A stretch of 28,146 bases of DNA from DATEOR01 sp035698665 (GCA_035698665.1 DASSBN010000019.1:1-28146), one strand, 5' to 3'; counted from the first letter of the stretch, positions 14,521 through 22,653 are shown. Numbers and translations are program-made. The notes: generated from the letters alone by a model not told the origin.

Positions 14521-15621
14521 GTGCCCGACCTGCTCATCTTCGCGGACACCATTCGCTCGCCGGAGCTCCGCCACGAGGTGCCGGTGCCCATCCCGGACGC
14601 GTTCATCTACGCGGAGAAGGACGGTGCCCGCTATGTCTTCGTCGGCTCGCTCGAAATCCCGAGGATCGAGGGGATCGACGGGATCGTGACGGTCCCGCTG
14701 GAGGAGCTGGAGATCGACGAGCTCTACTCCCGCGGCCTCCCGTGGTACGAGGCGGAGCGGGAGCTGGTGCTGCGCGCATGCCGGAAGATCAGCCTCGACG
14801 ACGCGGTGACGCCGCGCGCGTTCCCCCTCGATGCAGCCGACCACCTGCGCGCGAACGGTGTCTCCCTCGAGCCCAGGGGAGAGCTCTTCGACGAGCGGCG
14901 CCGCGTCAAGAACGAAGCCGAGCTGGCGGGAATCCGGCGTGCCCAGGCCGCGGCGCAGAACGCGATGGGCAAGATCCGCAACCGGCTCCGTGACGGCGAC
15001 GTCACCTGCGAGGAGCTACAGGCAGTCGCGCTCCGCTCGTTCAGCGAGGACGGTGTGATCGCGCCTGACATGGTCATCGTCTCGCACGGCGGGCAGACCG
15101 CGATCGGGCACGAGCCCGGGCATGGGCCGATCGCCGAGGGCGAACCGGTCATCGCCGACCTCTATCCGCAGGATCCGGTCTCCGGTTGCTACGCGGACAT
15201 GACGCGCACGTTCTGCATCGGCGAGCCGCCGGAAGAGCTGGTGCGGTACCACGCGCTCGTCAAGGAAGCGCTCGACCGTGTCTGCCAGGCCGTACGCCCC
15301 GGGATCACGGGGAAGGAGCTCCACCGGATGACCTGCGAGCTCTTCCAGGAGCATGGCTTCCCGACCCAGCTGACCAAGGACCCGGACAAGCCGCTCGAGG
15401 ACGGGTTCTTCCACAGCCTGGGCCACGGCGTCGGCCTCGAGGTGCACGAGCTTCCGAGCCTCGGGCGCTTGGGCACCGAGCTCGTCGCCGGTGACGTGCT
15501 CGCCGTCGAGCCGGGTCTCTACCGCAAGGGCTTCGGCGGCTGCCGGCTCGAAGACCTCGTGCTCGTCACCGACGACGGCGCCGAGGTCCTCACCAACTTC
15601 CCGTACGAACTGTCCGTTTAG
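14521..15621 (+). CDS. M24 metallopeptidase, Xaa-Pro aminopeptidase/dipeptidase-like
   Basis: A 366-aa cytoplasmic 'pita-bread' aminopeptidase that removes N-terminal residues, usually before proline. The N-terminal regulatory part spans residues 1-125. The catalytic domain follows, with all five metal ligands: Asp213 (VIADLYPQ), Asp226 (CYADMTRTF), His302 (SLGHGVGLEVHE), Glu330 (AVEPGLY) and Glu344 (CRLEDLVLV). The N-terminal domain (DLLIFADTIRSPELRHEV) is typical of the shorter actinobacterial PepQ-like group. GTG 14521 is chosen because the frame upstream is only the complement of the amidohydrolase gene and a -10 box sits 8 nt before it. A REP-like palindrome follows 5 nt after the stop. 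It fits with the other peptidases in the window as part of peptide turnover. Confidence 0.93.
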   Translation: MPDLLIFADTIRSPELRHEVPVPIPDAFIYAEKDGARYVFVGSLEIPRIEGIDGIVTVPLEELEIDELYSRGLPWYEAERELVLRACRKISLDDAVTPRAFPLDAADHLRANGVSLEPRGELFDERRRVKNEAELAGIRRAQAAAQNAMGKIRNRLRDGDVTCEELQAVALRSFSEDGVIAPDMVIVSHGGQTAIGHEPGHGPIAEGEPVIADLYPQDPVSGCYADMTRTFCIGEPPEELVRYHALVKEALDRVCQAVRPGITGKELHRMTCELFQEHGFPTQLTKDPDKPLEDGFFHSLGHGVGLEVHELPSLGRLGTELVAGDVLAVEPGLYRKGFGGCRLEDLVLVTDDGAEVLTNFPYELSV

Positions 15622-15626
15622 CCCGT

Positions 15627-15649
15627 GTCCCGGTGCCAGGCACCGGGAC
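15627..15649. repeat. REP-like palindrome, copy 1
   Basis: GTCCCGGTGCC and its exact complement face each other around a single A (11-bp arms). It lies 5 nt after the M24 gene stop and shares the core GGTGCCAGGCACC with copy 2. It may act as a terminator or RNA-stabilising hairpin at the end of the gene, or be a REP-type element. Confidence 0.75.
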
Positions 15650-15735
15650 GTGGCTTCTTGAGACAGTGGCAGGCCCGTAAGCGCGCGGGCAGCGGGAAGC
15701 CGTCCGGTCGGCCCGAATGCAAGGGAGGCCCTCTC
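15650..15735. other. Spacer between the two palindromes
   Basis: This 86-nt segment lies between the convergent M24 and M16 genes. The frames crossing it show no recognisable product and no transposase similarity that I can detect. I see nothing else in it. Confidence 0.5.
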
Positions 15736-15770
15736 GGACAGGTCCTGGTGCCAGGCACCAGGTCATGTCC
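15736..15770. repeat. REP-like palindrome, copy 2
   Basis: CCTGGTGCC (15744-15752) and its complement (15754-15762) surround an A, again with core GGTGCCAGGCACC. The outer GGACA at 15736-15740 can pair with TGTCC at 15766-15770, lengthening the stem with small mismatches. It reaches the stop codon of the minus-strand M16 gene, so each convergent gene ends in one copy. Confidence 0.7.
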
Positions 15771-17044
15771 TAAGCGGACAGGGCGAGCAGCTTCTCGAAG
15801 CGGTCCGGGTCGTCGAACGGCCCGATCGCAGCGAGGTTCAGCCGCTCTTCGCGGATGATGTCCTGCGCCACGCGCTGGATGTCTTCGAGCGTGACGGCGT
15901 CGAGGCCGGCCAGCACATCGTCCGGCTCGCGGAGCTTGCCCTCGAGGACCTCGTTGCGCAGGCCGAACATGATCATCCCCTTGGGGTCCTCGAGCGAGAG
16001 GACGAGACGGCCCTTGGAGAAGTTTCGCGCCTTCTCGAGCTCGTCGGCCTCGACGGGCTCGGTCGCGATGCGCCCGAACTCCTGCACGATCGTCGAGACG
16101 GCGTCGTCGATCCGCTTGATGTCGACGCCACCCTGCGCGTAGAGCGTGCCCGTGTCGGTGTAGGCCATGTTGTGCCCGTAGATGTAGTACGCGAGCCCGC
16201 GGCGCTCGCGCACCTCCGTGAAGAGGCGCGATGACATCCCGCCGCCGAGAACGGTGGCCAGGAGGCTCAGCGCATAGCGGTCCGGGTGGTCGAGCGGATA
16301 GCTGTGGACGCCGATCCGGATGTGCGCCTGGTCGGAAGCCTTCGTGTGCAGCTTGACCTGGGGCGCTTCCTGCTCCCACGTCGCCTCCTCGGCCTCACCC
16401 GTCTGGCCGTCGGCAACGTCGCCGAGGAGACCCTCCAGCCGCTCGGTCAGCCCGTCGCCGAGGTTTCCGGCGACGCCCGCGACCATGCGCGGTGCGCGGT
16501 ACCACTGGTCGATGTAGTCGAGGAACGTCTCGCGCTTCGCGGCGCGCACGGTCTCCTTGCGGCCGATGATGTCCCAGCCGAGCGGCTGGTCGCCGTAGAG
16601 CAGCTCGTCGTAGACCCCGTCGACGTAGTCGCGCGGGGTGTCGTAGTACATGTTCATCTCCTCGACGATGACGCCCTTCTCGCGCTCGATCTCCTCGGGG
16701 TCGAACTTCGAGTGGCGGAGCATGTCGACGAGGACGTCGAGCGCCACATCGCGGTGCTCGGCGGCGCACTTCACGTAGTAGCCCGTGTACTCCTTGCCGG
16801 TGAAGGCGTTGAACTCGCCTCCGATGGAGTCGATCTCGCCCGCGATCTCTCTCGCGGTCTGCCTTCGCTCGGTGCCCTTGAAGAACATGTGCTCGGCGAA
16901 GTGGGCGATCCCGTTCGTCTCCTTCGTCTCGTAGCGGGAGCCCGCCGCGAGCATGACGAAGCAGGCGACGGACTTCGCCTGCGGCATCGGGGCGGTCACG
17001 ACCCGGAGGCCGTTGGGCAGGACTGTCTTTTCGAAAGCGTTCAC
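15770..17044 (-). CDS. M16-family zinc peptidase (mitochondrial processing peptidase-like)
   Basis: A 424-aa inverzincin. The zinc motif HFAEH gives His48, Glu51 and His52, and the third ligand is Glu128 in VIVEEMNMYYD, 76 residues later as expected. The C-terminal inactive half has the RERRGLAYYIYGHN motif that completes the substrate chamber. Length and layout match the actinobacterial PqqL/YmxG-type peptidases. The start is GTG 17044, overlapping the TGA of the thioesterase gene as GTGA; the extra 16 residues of the open frame upstream are not needed. It would degrade or process peptides in the cytoplasm, but the natural substrate of this bacterial group is poorly known. Confidence 0.94.
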   Translation of the reverse strand: MNAFEKTVLPNGLRVVTAPMPQAKSVACFVMLAAGSRYETKETNGIAHFAEHMFFKGTERRQTAREIAGEIDSIGGEFNAFTGKEYTGYYVKCAAEHRDVALDVLVDMLRHSKFDPEEIEREKGVIVEEMNMYYDTPRDYVDGVYDELLYGDQPLGWDIIGRKETVRAAKRETFLDYIDQWYRAPRMVAGVAGNLGDGLTERLEGLLGDVADGQTGEAEEATWEQEAPQVKLHTKASDQAHIRIGVHSYPLDHPDRYALSLLATVLGGGMSSRLFTEVRERRGLAYYIYGHNMAYTDTGTLYAQGGVDIKRIDDAVSTIVQEFGRIATEPVEADELEKARNFSKGRLVLSLEDPKGMIMFGLRNEVLEGKLREPDDVLAGLDAVTLEDIQRVAQDIIREERLNLAAIGPFDDPDRFEKLLALSA

Positions 17045-17463
17045 GTGGCCGCAGTGCTCCTTGATTCGTAGTTTTCGATTCGTTCCCGCCACTCGGGCGG
17101 GATCGGCATGGTCGTATCGGCGTCGTAGTCGAAGGCGACGAGCGTGGTTTGCGCCTCCGCGACGAGGCGCCCGTCCTGGGCGCGGATCTCGTGCTCGAGG
17201 TCGAAGCTCTTCGTGCCGACGCGCGTCGTGCGCGCGCCGATCTCGAGGATATCGCCGAGGTTCGCGCGCGAGCGGAAGTCGATCTTCGCGCGCGCCACGA
17301 TCATGAGCAGGCCTTCGAGCGACTCGATCCCGAGGACGTCGCGGACGTAGCCGATACGCGCGTTCTCGATATAGGTGAGGTAGACGCCGTTGTTGACGTG
17401 GCCGAACGCGTCCAGGTCGCGGAATACGACCTCCTGCGTGTAGACGTAGCGGTGCCCCTCCAT
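17041..17463 (-). CDS. Acyl-CoA thioesterase, 4HBT hotdog fold
   Basis: A 140-aa hotdog-fold thioesterase that hydrolyses an acyl-CoA. The motif DLDAFGHVNNGVYLTYIENAR includes Asp18, the catalytic acid of the 4-hydroxybenzoyl-CoA thioesterase/YbgC group, and the helix that follows. Later beta strands are typical (GDILEIGARTTRVGTKSFDL, LVAEAQTTLVAFD). The ATG at 17463 has TACCAT 6 nt upstream, pointing to a leaderless transcript, and its stop is coupled to the M16 gene. Substrate chain length is not determined. It is divergent from the SIS-domain gene. Confidence 0.93.
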   Translation of the reverse strand: MEGHRYVYTQEVVFRDLDAFGHVNNGVYLTYIENARIGYVRDVLGIESLEGLLMIVARAKIDFRSRANLGDILEIGARTTRVGTKSFDLEHEIRAQDGRLVAEAQTTLVAFDYDADTTMPIPPEWRERIENYESRSTAAT

Positions 17464-17469
17464 GCGCGC

Positions 17470-17475
17470 ATGGTA
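17470..17475 (-). promoter_or_regulatory. -10 box of the thioesterase-M16 operon
   Basis: TACCAT on the minus strand, exactly 6 nt before ATG 17463, with no Shine-Dalgarno. Confidence 0.45.
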
Positions 17476-17490
17476 GCTTCGCGCTTCACC

Positions 17491-18357
17491 ATGGCCGGAG
17501 AGCTCACACGCGCGGCGATCCAAGCTCAGCCCGAGTGGCTCCGCGGCGTGCCGGAGCGCGTGGGCGACCGGCGGTTCGGGGAGCGGCACGTGGTCTTCAC
17601 CGGCTGCGGCACCTCGTTTCACGCGGCGCAGACGGGCGGCGAGGCGTATCAGGCTCTGGAGGCCGTGCTGGCGCCGCCGCACGCCGACCTGATGGTTGCG
17701 GTGAGCCATGAGGGCGAGACGAAGCTGACCCTCGAGGCGGCGCAGGCCTTCGACGGGCCGGTGTGGCTCGTCACCGGCACCGAAAAAGGGCCGATCGCCG
17801 AGCTCGCGGAGGAGGTGATCGTCGTCACTCCCGAGATCGAGGAGTCCTACTGCCACACGGCCAGCTACACGTGCGCTGTCGCCGCGCTTGCCGCCCTTCG
17901 TGGAGAAGACGTGCGCTGGCTCCGCCAGTCGGTGGACTCCATGCTCACCGATACCTTCGAGGCGGGGGACTGGGAGCGCGTCGTCGTCGTCGGCGCCGGC
18001 CGCGACTGGCCGACCGCGCAGGAGGCGGTGCTGAAGCTCCGCGAGGGCGCCTATGTCCACGCGGAGGCGCACGAGACCGAGCAGATCCTCCACGGCCACT
18101 TCGCGGCGATCGACGAGCAGGTGCGTGTTTTCGTTCTCGAAGGAGAAGGTCGCGCGGCCGAGCGCGCCGCTGATGTCGTCAACGCGCTCGGCGAGATCGG
18201 CGCCGAGACGACCCTCGTCCCGACGACGCATCCGGTCGTCGACATCATCCGTTTCCAGATACTCGCGGTCGAGCTGGCCGAGCGCCGCGGGGTCAACCCC
18301 GACAAGATCCGCTGGGACGACCCCCGCTGGGACGCCGCCCGGCAGTCGTACTCCTAG
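17491..18357 (+). CDS. Double SIS-domain protein (sugar isomerase/GlmS-C-like)
   Basis: A 288-aa protein of two tandem SIS domains, which bind phosphosugars. The first has VVFTGCGTSFHAAQTGGEAY (about residues 34-53) and MVAVSHEGETKLT (68-80). The second has VVVVGAGRDWPTAQEAVLKL, then AHETEQILHGHFAAIDEQ, equivalent to the GlmS isomerase region with its catalytic Glu and His. The glutaminase domain of GlmS is absent, so it is a deaminase/isomerase or fructosamine deglycase-type relative; the substrate is not known. ATG 17491 was chosen because the N-terminus AGELTRAAIQAQPEWLRGV matches the family start; ATG 17470 is an alternative. It is divergent from the thioesterase gene and its stop lies against the stop of the 94-aa gene. 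Confidence 0.88.
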   Translation: MAGELTRAAIQAQPEWLRGVPERVGDRRFGERHVVFTGCGTSFHAAQTGGEAYQALEAVLAPPHADLMVAVSHEGETKLTLEAAQAFDGPVWLVTGTEKGPIAELAEEVIVVTPEIEESYCHTASYTCAVAALAALRGEDVRWLRQSVDSMLTDTFEAGDWERVVVVGAGRDWPTAQEAVLKLREGAYVHAEAHETEQILHGHFAAIDEQVRVFVLEGEGRAAERAADVVNALGEIGAETTLVPTTHPVVDIIRFQILAVELAERRGVNPDKIRWDDPRWDAARQSYS

Positions 18358-18642
18358 CTACTGGACGACGAGGCCGCCGTTCTCGGCGGCGCCCTGCAGG
18401 AACCTCAGCCAGTCCTCCCAGAGCCTCACATCCTCGAGCGTCTTCGGCTCCGGGGAGGCCTTCGCGAGCGCAAGGTCGATCTGGCCCGGTGGGATGCGGG
18501 CGTCCGGCTCGAGCGCATCGGCGGAAAGCCAGCCGCCCATGCCCTGCTCCTCCATCTCGGCGGCGAGCGCGTCGTGCTCGCGCGGGCCGAGAAAGACGTG
18601 GCCGGTCATGCCGTCGTTCTTGGCCCAGTAGAGGCGGAGCAC
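18358..18642 (-). CDS. Unknown small protein, 94 aa
   Basis: I do not recognise the family. The protein starts LRLYWAKNDGMTGHVFLGPR, continues with EHDALAAEMEEQGMGGWLSA, and ends with an acidic and aromatic helix (LEDVRLWEDWLRFLQGAAE). It has no signal peptide, membrane span or cysteine, and looks like a soluble cytoplasmic protein. The GTG at 18642 shares one base with the TAG of the aminotransferase gene (TAGTG), so it is probably translated by re-initiation and belongs to the five-gene operon. Its stop abuts the stop of the convergent SIS gene. Confidence 0.7.
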   Translation of the reverse strand: MLRLYWAKNDGMTGHVFLGPREHDALAAEMEEQGMGGWLSADALEPDARIPPGQIDLALAKASPEPKTLEDVRLWEDWLRFLQGAAENGGLVVQ

Positions 18643-19808
18643 TAGGCGAGCTCCGCGAGGGCCGCGAGGAGCCGGTCGACCTCCTCGACGGTGTTGTAGT
18701 GGACGATCCCGACGCGGAGGCAACCGTCGTCGAGACCGAGCCGCTCCATGATCTCGAGCGCGTAGTAGTTGCCCGGCCACGCGGCGATGTCGCGGCGCGC
18801 GAGCCCGTCGGCCAGCTCCTCCGGGGTCCGCGAAGGATGCGTGAGCGCGAAGGTGGGCGTGCGCCCTTCCATGGAAGGAATGCCGTGCAGGGCGTACGCG
18901 TCGGGCAATCCGTCGAGGAAGCGCTGCCCAAGCTCGCGCTCCCACGCCACGATCGCGTCCCAGCCGATCGACTCGACGTACTCGATCGCCGCCGTGCAAC
19001 CGGCGAGCAGCTCGTGCGCGAGCGTGCCGGTCTCGAAGCGATGGCTCACGGGATCGTCGGCGCTCGGGCGGACCTTGTACGGCCGCCAGCCTCCGATCAC
19101 CTCCCGCCGCCCGAAGAAGAGCCCGAGGTGCGGGCCGAAGAACTTGTACGGCGAGCAGATGAGGACGTCGGCGCCGGCGGCGGCCACGTCGATGGGCCCG
19201 TGCGGCGCGTAGTGCACGGCGTCGACCCAGGCGAGCGCGCCCACCTCGTGCGCCAGGTCGGCGACCCGGCGGACGTCGGTGATCGAGCCGACGGCGTTCG
19301 AGGCCCACGGGAAGGCCACCACCCTCGTCCGCTCCGAGATCTGCGCCTCGAGGTCGGCGTAGTCGAGCGTGCAGTCGCCCTCGTGCAGGTCGGCGAAGCG
19401 GACGACGAGGTCGAGATCATGCGCGAGCTCGAGCCACGGCGAGACGTTGGCGTCGTGGTCGAGCCTCGTGACGACGATCTCGTCGCCCGCCGAGAGCTCG
19501 CGCCCGCAGGCGCGCGTCAGGGAGAAGTTGAGCGTCGTCATGTTCTGGCCGAAGCCGACCTCCGACGGCGAGGCGCCGAGGAAGCGCCCCGCGGCATCGT
19601 GCGCCGCGTCGATGATCTGGTCGCTTCGCAGGCTCGTCTCGAAGGGGCCGCCGAGGTTCGCGTTCGCCTCGCGAAGGTACGAGGAGATCGCCTCGATCAC
19701 GGAGTCCGGCGTCTGCGTCCCGCCCGGCCCGTCGAAGAACGCGGTGGGTCGCTGCAGCGCCGAGAAGCGCGCCCGAACCGCGGCGACGTCGAAGGCAACG
19801 GTGCTCAT
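18642..19808 (-). CDS. Class V aminotransferase, cysteine desulfurase-like
   Basis: A 388-aa PLP enzyme of the cysteine desulfurase-like subgroup. The PLP lysine is Lys222 in CSPYKFFGPHLG, the cofactor Asp196 and a base His199 are in WVDAVHYAPHG, and the N-terminal FDGPGGTQTPDSV is the hallmark of the VC1184-like 'cysteine desulfurase-like' family. I see no clear SufS-type catalytic cysteine loop near the C-terminus, so it may act on another substrate than cysteine. ATG 19808 overlaps the stop of the epimerase gene as ATGA; longer frames upstream read through that gene. It is gene four of the operon and probably supplies an amine or sulfur step to a shared pathway. Confidence 0.92.
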   Translation of the reverse strand: MSTVAFDVAAVRARFSALQRPTAFFDGPGGTQTPDSVIEAISSYLREANANLGGPFETSLRSDQIIDAAHDAAGRFLGASPSEVGFGQNMTTLNFSLTRACGRELSAGDEIVVTRLDHDANVSPWLELAHDLDLVVRFADLHEGDCTLDYADLEAQISERTRVVAFPWASNAVGSITDVRRVADLAHEVGALAWVDAVHYAPHGPIDVAAAGADVLICSPYKFFGPHLGLFFGRREVIGGWRPYKVRPSADDPVSHRFETGTLAHELLAGCTAAIEYVESIGWDAIVAWERELGQRFLDGLPDAYALHGIPSMEGRTPTFALTHPSRTPEELADGLARRDIAAWPGNYYALEIMERLGLDDGCLRVGIVHYNTVEEVDRLLAALAELA

Positions 19809-20782
19809 GCCGCGAGGAGCGCCTGCTCCCGCTCGGGCGTGAGCCCGGCATCCGTCGTGGGCTCCGCCGCTGCGAGCGTGTCGTGCACGGTCGTGCGTAG
19901 CGGCCGAAACCGCAGGCCCTCCGCCAGCGCGCGCGAGACGTCGACAGACATGAGGCCTGCATTCTCCTCCTTCACGCCCGGAGCCACCCAGAGCGGAAGG
20001 TCGCTCCATTCCTGGACGCCCTGCTCGACGAGGAAGCGCTCGTCGAGCCAGCGAAGCGTCACATGACTCTCGGCCAACTCACCGCAGGCCTTGAGGAGCT
20101 CTTCGAGCGTGAGGAGCGCGTCCGGCCCGGTGGCGTTGAAGACGCCCGCGAGCCGCCGCTCGGCACTCAGGAAGATCCAGTCCGCGAGGTCGCGGGCGTG
20201 GACGAACTGGACGGGCTGGTCGCGAGGCTCGGGGGCCAGAACGTCGCCGCCGCGCGCGATCCGGTGCACCCAGTACGTGAAGCGCCCGGTGTTGTCGTAC
20301 GGGCCGACGATGAGGCCGGCGCGCACGGCGAGCCCCCGCCCCGGCAACTCCTCCTCGAGCGCCCGCTCGCAGAGCGCTTTCAGGGCGCCGTATGTCTCGG
20401 AGTCGACGATCTCCTCGACGGTCTCGTCCTCGAGCGTGTGCACCGGCGCCTCCTCCCGGACGCCCGGGGCGGAGAGATCGCGGTAGACCGAGACGCTCGA
20501 GACGAACGTGTAGTGCGCGCCCGTGTCCGCCGCGAGACGCGCGGTGTCGCGCACCCAGCGCGGGACGCGGGCGGACGGGTCGACGATCGCGTCCCACTCG
20601 CGGCCGCGCAGAGCGCCCAAGTCGCCCGCATCGCGGTCGCCGTGCAGGCGCTCGACCTCCGGGAAGAGATCGGGATTCGTGCGACCTCGGTTGAAGACAG
20701 TCACTTCATCACCACGGGCGAGCGCGGCTTCGACTAGGTGTCTGCCCAGGAAGAGCGTCCCGCCGAGGACGAGAACCTTCAT
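19805..20782 (-). CDS. NAD-dependent epimerase/dehydratase (SDR family)
   Basis: A 325-aa extended SDR enzyme. The Rossmann fold opens with MKVLVLGGTLFLGRHLVEAA (GGTLFLG nucleotide-binding loop) and NRGRT after strand 2. The catalytic pair is Tyr131 and Lys135 in ETYGALK, with FVSSVSVYRD before it holding the active-site Ser. The C-terminal substrate part (AGLIVGPYDNTGRFTYWVHR and QPVQFVHARDLADWI) is typical of sugar- or isoflavone-type reductases. ATG 20782 was chosen because the Rossmann strand begins there and it overlaps the OsmC stop as ATGA. The exact substrate is not known. Confidence 0.92.
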   Translation of the reverse strand: MKVLVLGGTLFLGRHLVEAALARGDEVTVFNRGRTNPDLFPEVERLHGDRDAGDLGALRGREWDAIVDPSARVPRWVRDTARLAADTGAHYTFVSSVSVYRDLSAPGVREEAPVHTLEDETVEEIVDSETYGALKALCERALEEELPGRGLAVRAGLIVGPYDNTGRFTYWVHRIARGGDVLAPEPRDQPVQFVHARDLADWIFLSAERRLAGVFNATGPDALLTLEELLKACGELAESHVTLRWLDERFLVEQGVQEWSDLPLWVAPGVKEENAGLMSVDVSRALAEGLRFRPLRTTVHDTLAAAEPTTDAGLTPEREQALLAA

Positions 20783-21168
20783 CTCGCGATCGACTCCCCG
20801 TTCACGCGCCACTCGTAGGTCGGCTTCGCGGTCAGCGAGGCGCCGATGAAGCAGCCCCATTCCGCCGAGTCGAGGAGCTTCGCGAGCGCTTCGGATTCGA
20901 GCGCCGGCTCGACGTCGACATCCAGCGCGACGCGCGCCTCGACGAAGGCGAAGCGCCCGTCCGAATCGCGGCGCGTGACCACGCCGTCCGCCTCCGCGCT
21001 GCCCGAGACGGTCACGTTTGCCCGCTTGGCGTAGTACTCCAGGCTGGAGAGGCTGCAGCGCGCAAGCGCCGAGAGCAGGAGGTGCTCCGCGGTCCAGTCG
21101 GGCTCGGCCTGGGCCGGTGTGCCGCTGCGCTCGCTGACGGAGTATTCGAGCCGCTTGGGCGTCGTCAC
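20779..21168 (-). CDS. OsmC/Ohr-family protein
   Basis: A 129-aa OsmC-family protein. The expected redox cysteines are Cys38 in LLLSALARCSLSSLEYYAKR and Cys106 in SAEWGCFIGASLTAK; OsmC and Ohr enzymes use such a pair to reduce organic hydroperoxides. The usual Glu or Arg partners cannot be assigned with certainty. The GTG at 21168 overlaps the TGA of the mmsA gene as GTGA and fits the start of the domain (TTPKRLEYSVSERSG). Placement between an aldehyde dehydrogenase and an oxidoreductase suggests protection or repair around aldehyde metabolism, which is inference. Confidence 0.88.
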   Translation of the reverse strand: MTTPKRLEYSVSERSGTPAQAEPDWTAEHLLLSALARCSLSSLEYYAKRANVTVSGSAEADGVVTRRDSDGRFAFVEARVALDVDVEPALESEALAKLLDSAEWGCFIGASLTAKPTYEWRVNGESIAR

Positions 21169-22628
21169 GCGTCCGGCCAGCGCGTGATCACGACCTTCTT
21201 CTCGGTGTAGAACTCGATGCCGTCGCGCCCGTGCGCGTGCAGGTCGCCGTAGAACGACTCCTTCCAGCCCGTGAACGGGAAGAAGGACATCGGGGCGGCG
21301 ACGCCGATGTTGACGCCGATCATCCCGGCCTGCGCGTCGTGGCGGAACTTCCGCATCGCGCCGCCCGAGGTGGTGAAGATCGAGGCGGCGTTCCCCTTCG
21401 TCGAGGCGTTCATGATCTCGAGCGCATGGTCGAGGTCGCGCGCGCGGACGAGCGTGAGGACGGGCCCGAAGATCTCCTCCGTGGCGCACTCGGAGCCTGG
21501 GGCCGTCTCGATGATCGTCGGCCCGAGGAAGTGGCCGTTGTCGTCGCCCTTGCCGCGCCCGTCGAGGACGAGCTCGCCGCCGTCGGCGAGACCGCGCTCG
21601 ATGAACTCGCCGATGCGCTCACGAGCTGCGGCCGAGATGACTGGACCGACCTCGGTCTCGGGATCGATGCCCTCGCCCACGATCATCGCATCGCCCTTTT
21701 CCACCAGGCGCTTCCGGAGCGGCTCGTAGACGTCGCCGACGGCCACGCAGACCGAGTTCGCGAGGCAGCGCTGGCCGGCCGCGTGGAAGGCGGAAGAGAG
21801 GACGCCGTCGACGGCCGACTCGATCTCCGCGTCAGGCATCACGACGACGTGGTTCTTCGCGCCGCCGAGGGCCTGCACACGCTTGCCGTGCTTCGCCGCG
21901 GTCGCGTAGACGTGGTGGGCAACGGGAGTCGAGCCGACGAAGGAGACGCCGTTGATCCCCGGATGCTCGAGGATCGCGTTGACCGTGTCCTTGCCGCCGT
22001 TCACGAGGTTCACGACCCCCGCCGGGATCTCGCACTGATCGAGCAGCTCGAAGAGGAGCTCGGAGGCGAGCGGATCCTGCTCGGACGGCTTGAGGATGAA
22101 CGTGTCCCCGCAGGCGACCGCGAACGGGAGGAACCAGAGCGGCACCATGAACGGGAAGTTGAACGGCGTGATCGCGGCGAAGACGCCGATCGGCTGGCGG
22201 ATCATGTCGGAGTCGATCCCGCGCGAGACGTCCTCGAGGTTGGCGCCCTGCATGAGGGACGGAATGCCGGTCGCGACCTCGACGCACTCGATCCCGCGCC
22301 GGACCTCGCCGGACGCGTCCTTGATCGCCTTGCCGTTGTCGCGCGAAACGATCTCGGCGAGATCGTCACGGCGCTCCTCGAGCGCGTTCTTCAGCCGGAA
22401 GCAGACGCGGGCGCGCTCGACCGGCGACGTCGCGCGCCATTCCGGGAACGCCTGCCGCGCGGCGGCGACCGCCCGGTCGAGGTCCGATTGGCTCGACATG
22501 GGCACCTGCGCCAGTGTCTCGCCGCTCGCCGGGTTCGTGACGTCGAGGCTCGCGCTCGCCTCCGCGTCGACCCAGCCTCCGCCGATGTAGTTCTTGATCG
22601 TCCTGACAGCCGTCTCGGCCTGCGCCAT
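21165..22628 (-). CDS. mmsA: CoA-acylating methylmalonate-semialdehyde dehydrogenase
   Basis: A 487-aa aldehyde dehydrogenase of the MMSDH (MmsA/IolA) group, which converts malonate or methylmalonate semialdehyde with CoA and NAD to acetyl- or propionyl-CoA. The catalytic Cys288 is in AAGQRCLANSVC. The nucleotide site motif ITPFNFPFMVPLW includes Asn157. LGGAKNH, which in this CoA-dependent subgroup takes the place of the usual active-site Glu, is present. The start ATG 22628 has a strong Shine-Dalgarno (GGGAGGAAG) 3 nt before it. It is the first gene of the five-gene operon; its presence points to valine, thymine, inositol or beta-alanine catabolism. Confidence 0.94.
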   Translation of the reverse strand: MAQAETAVRTIKNYIGGGWVDAEASASLDVTNPASGETLAQVPMSSQSDLDRAVAAARQAFPEWRATSPVERARVCFRLKNALEERRDDLAEIVSRDNGKAIKDASGEVRRGIECVEVATGIPSLMQGANLEDVSRGIDSDMIRQPIGVFAAITPFNFPFMVPLWFLPFAVACGDTFILKPSEQDPLASELLFELLDQCEIPAGVVNLVNGGKDTVNAILEHPGINGVSFVGSTPVAHHVYATAAKHGKRVQALGGAKNHVVVMPDAEIESAVDGVLSSAFHAAGQRCLANSVCVAVGDVYEPLRKRLVEKGDAMIVGEGIDPETEVGPVISAAARERIGEFIERGLADGGELVLDGRGKGDDNGHFLGPTIIETAPGSECATEEIFGPVLTLVRARDLDHALEIMNASTKGNAASIFTTSGGAMRKFRHDAQAGMIGVNIGVAAPMSFFPFTGWKESFYGDLHAHGRDGIEFYTEKKVVITRWPDA

Positions 22629-22640
22629 TTCTTCCTCCCT
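22629..22640 (-). promoter_or_regulatory. Strong Shine-Dalgarno of mmsA
   Basis: AGGGAGGAAG on the minus strand shortly before ATG 22628. It is one of only two clear purine-rich ribosome sites among the lead genes (the other precedes the S55 gene) and it fixes the start. Confidence 0.75.
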
Positions 22641-22653
22641 TTGTCCTTGCTCG

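Noticed and set aside
15618..15769. A small gene or transposase remnant in the M24/M16 spacer.
   Set aside because: The frames crossing it match no RAYT or IS200-like start, and the minus-strand frame is only a continuation of the complement of M16.
15627..15770. The two palindromes as a short CRISPR array or an attachment site.
   Set aside because: There are only two copies with different flanks, each a palindrome at the end of a gene, and no cas genes or integrase lie nearby.
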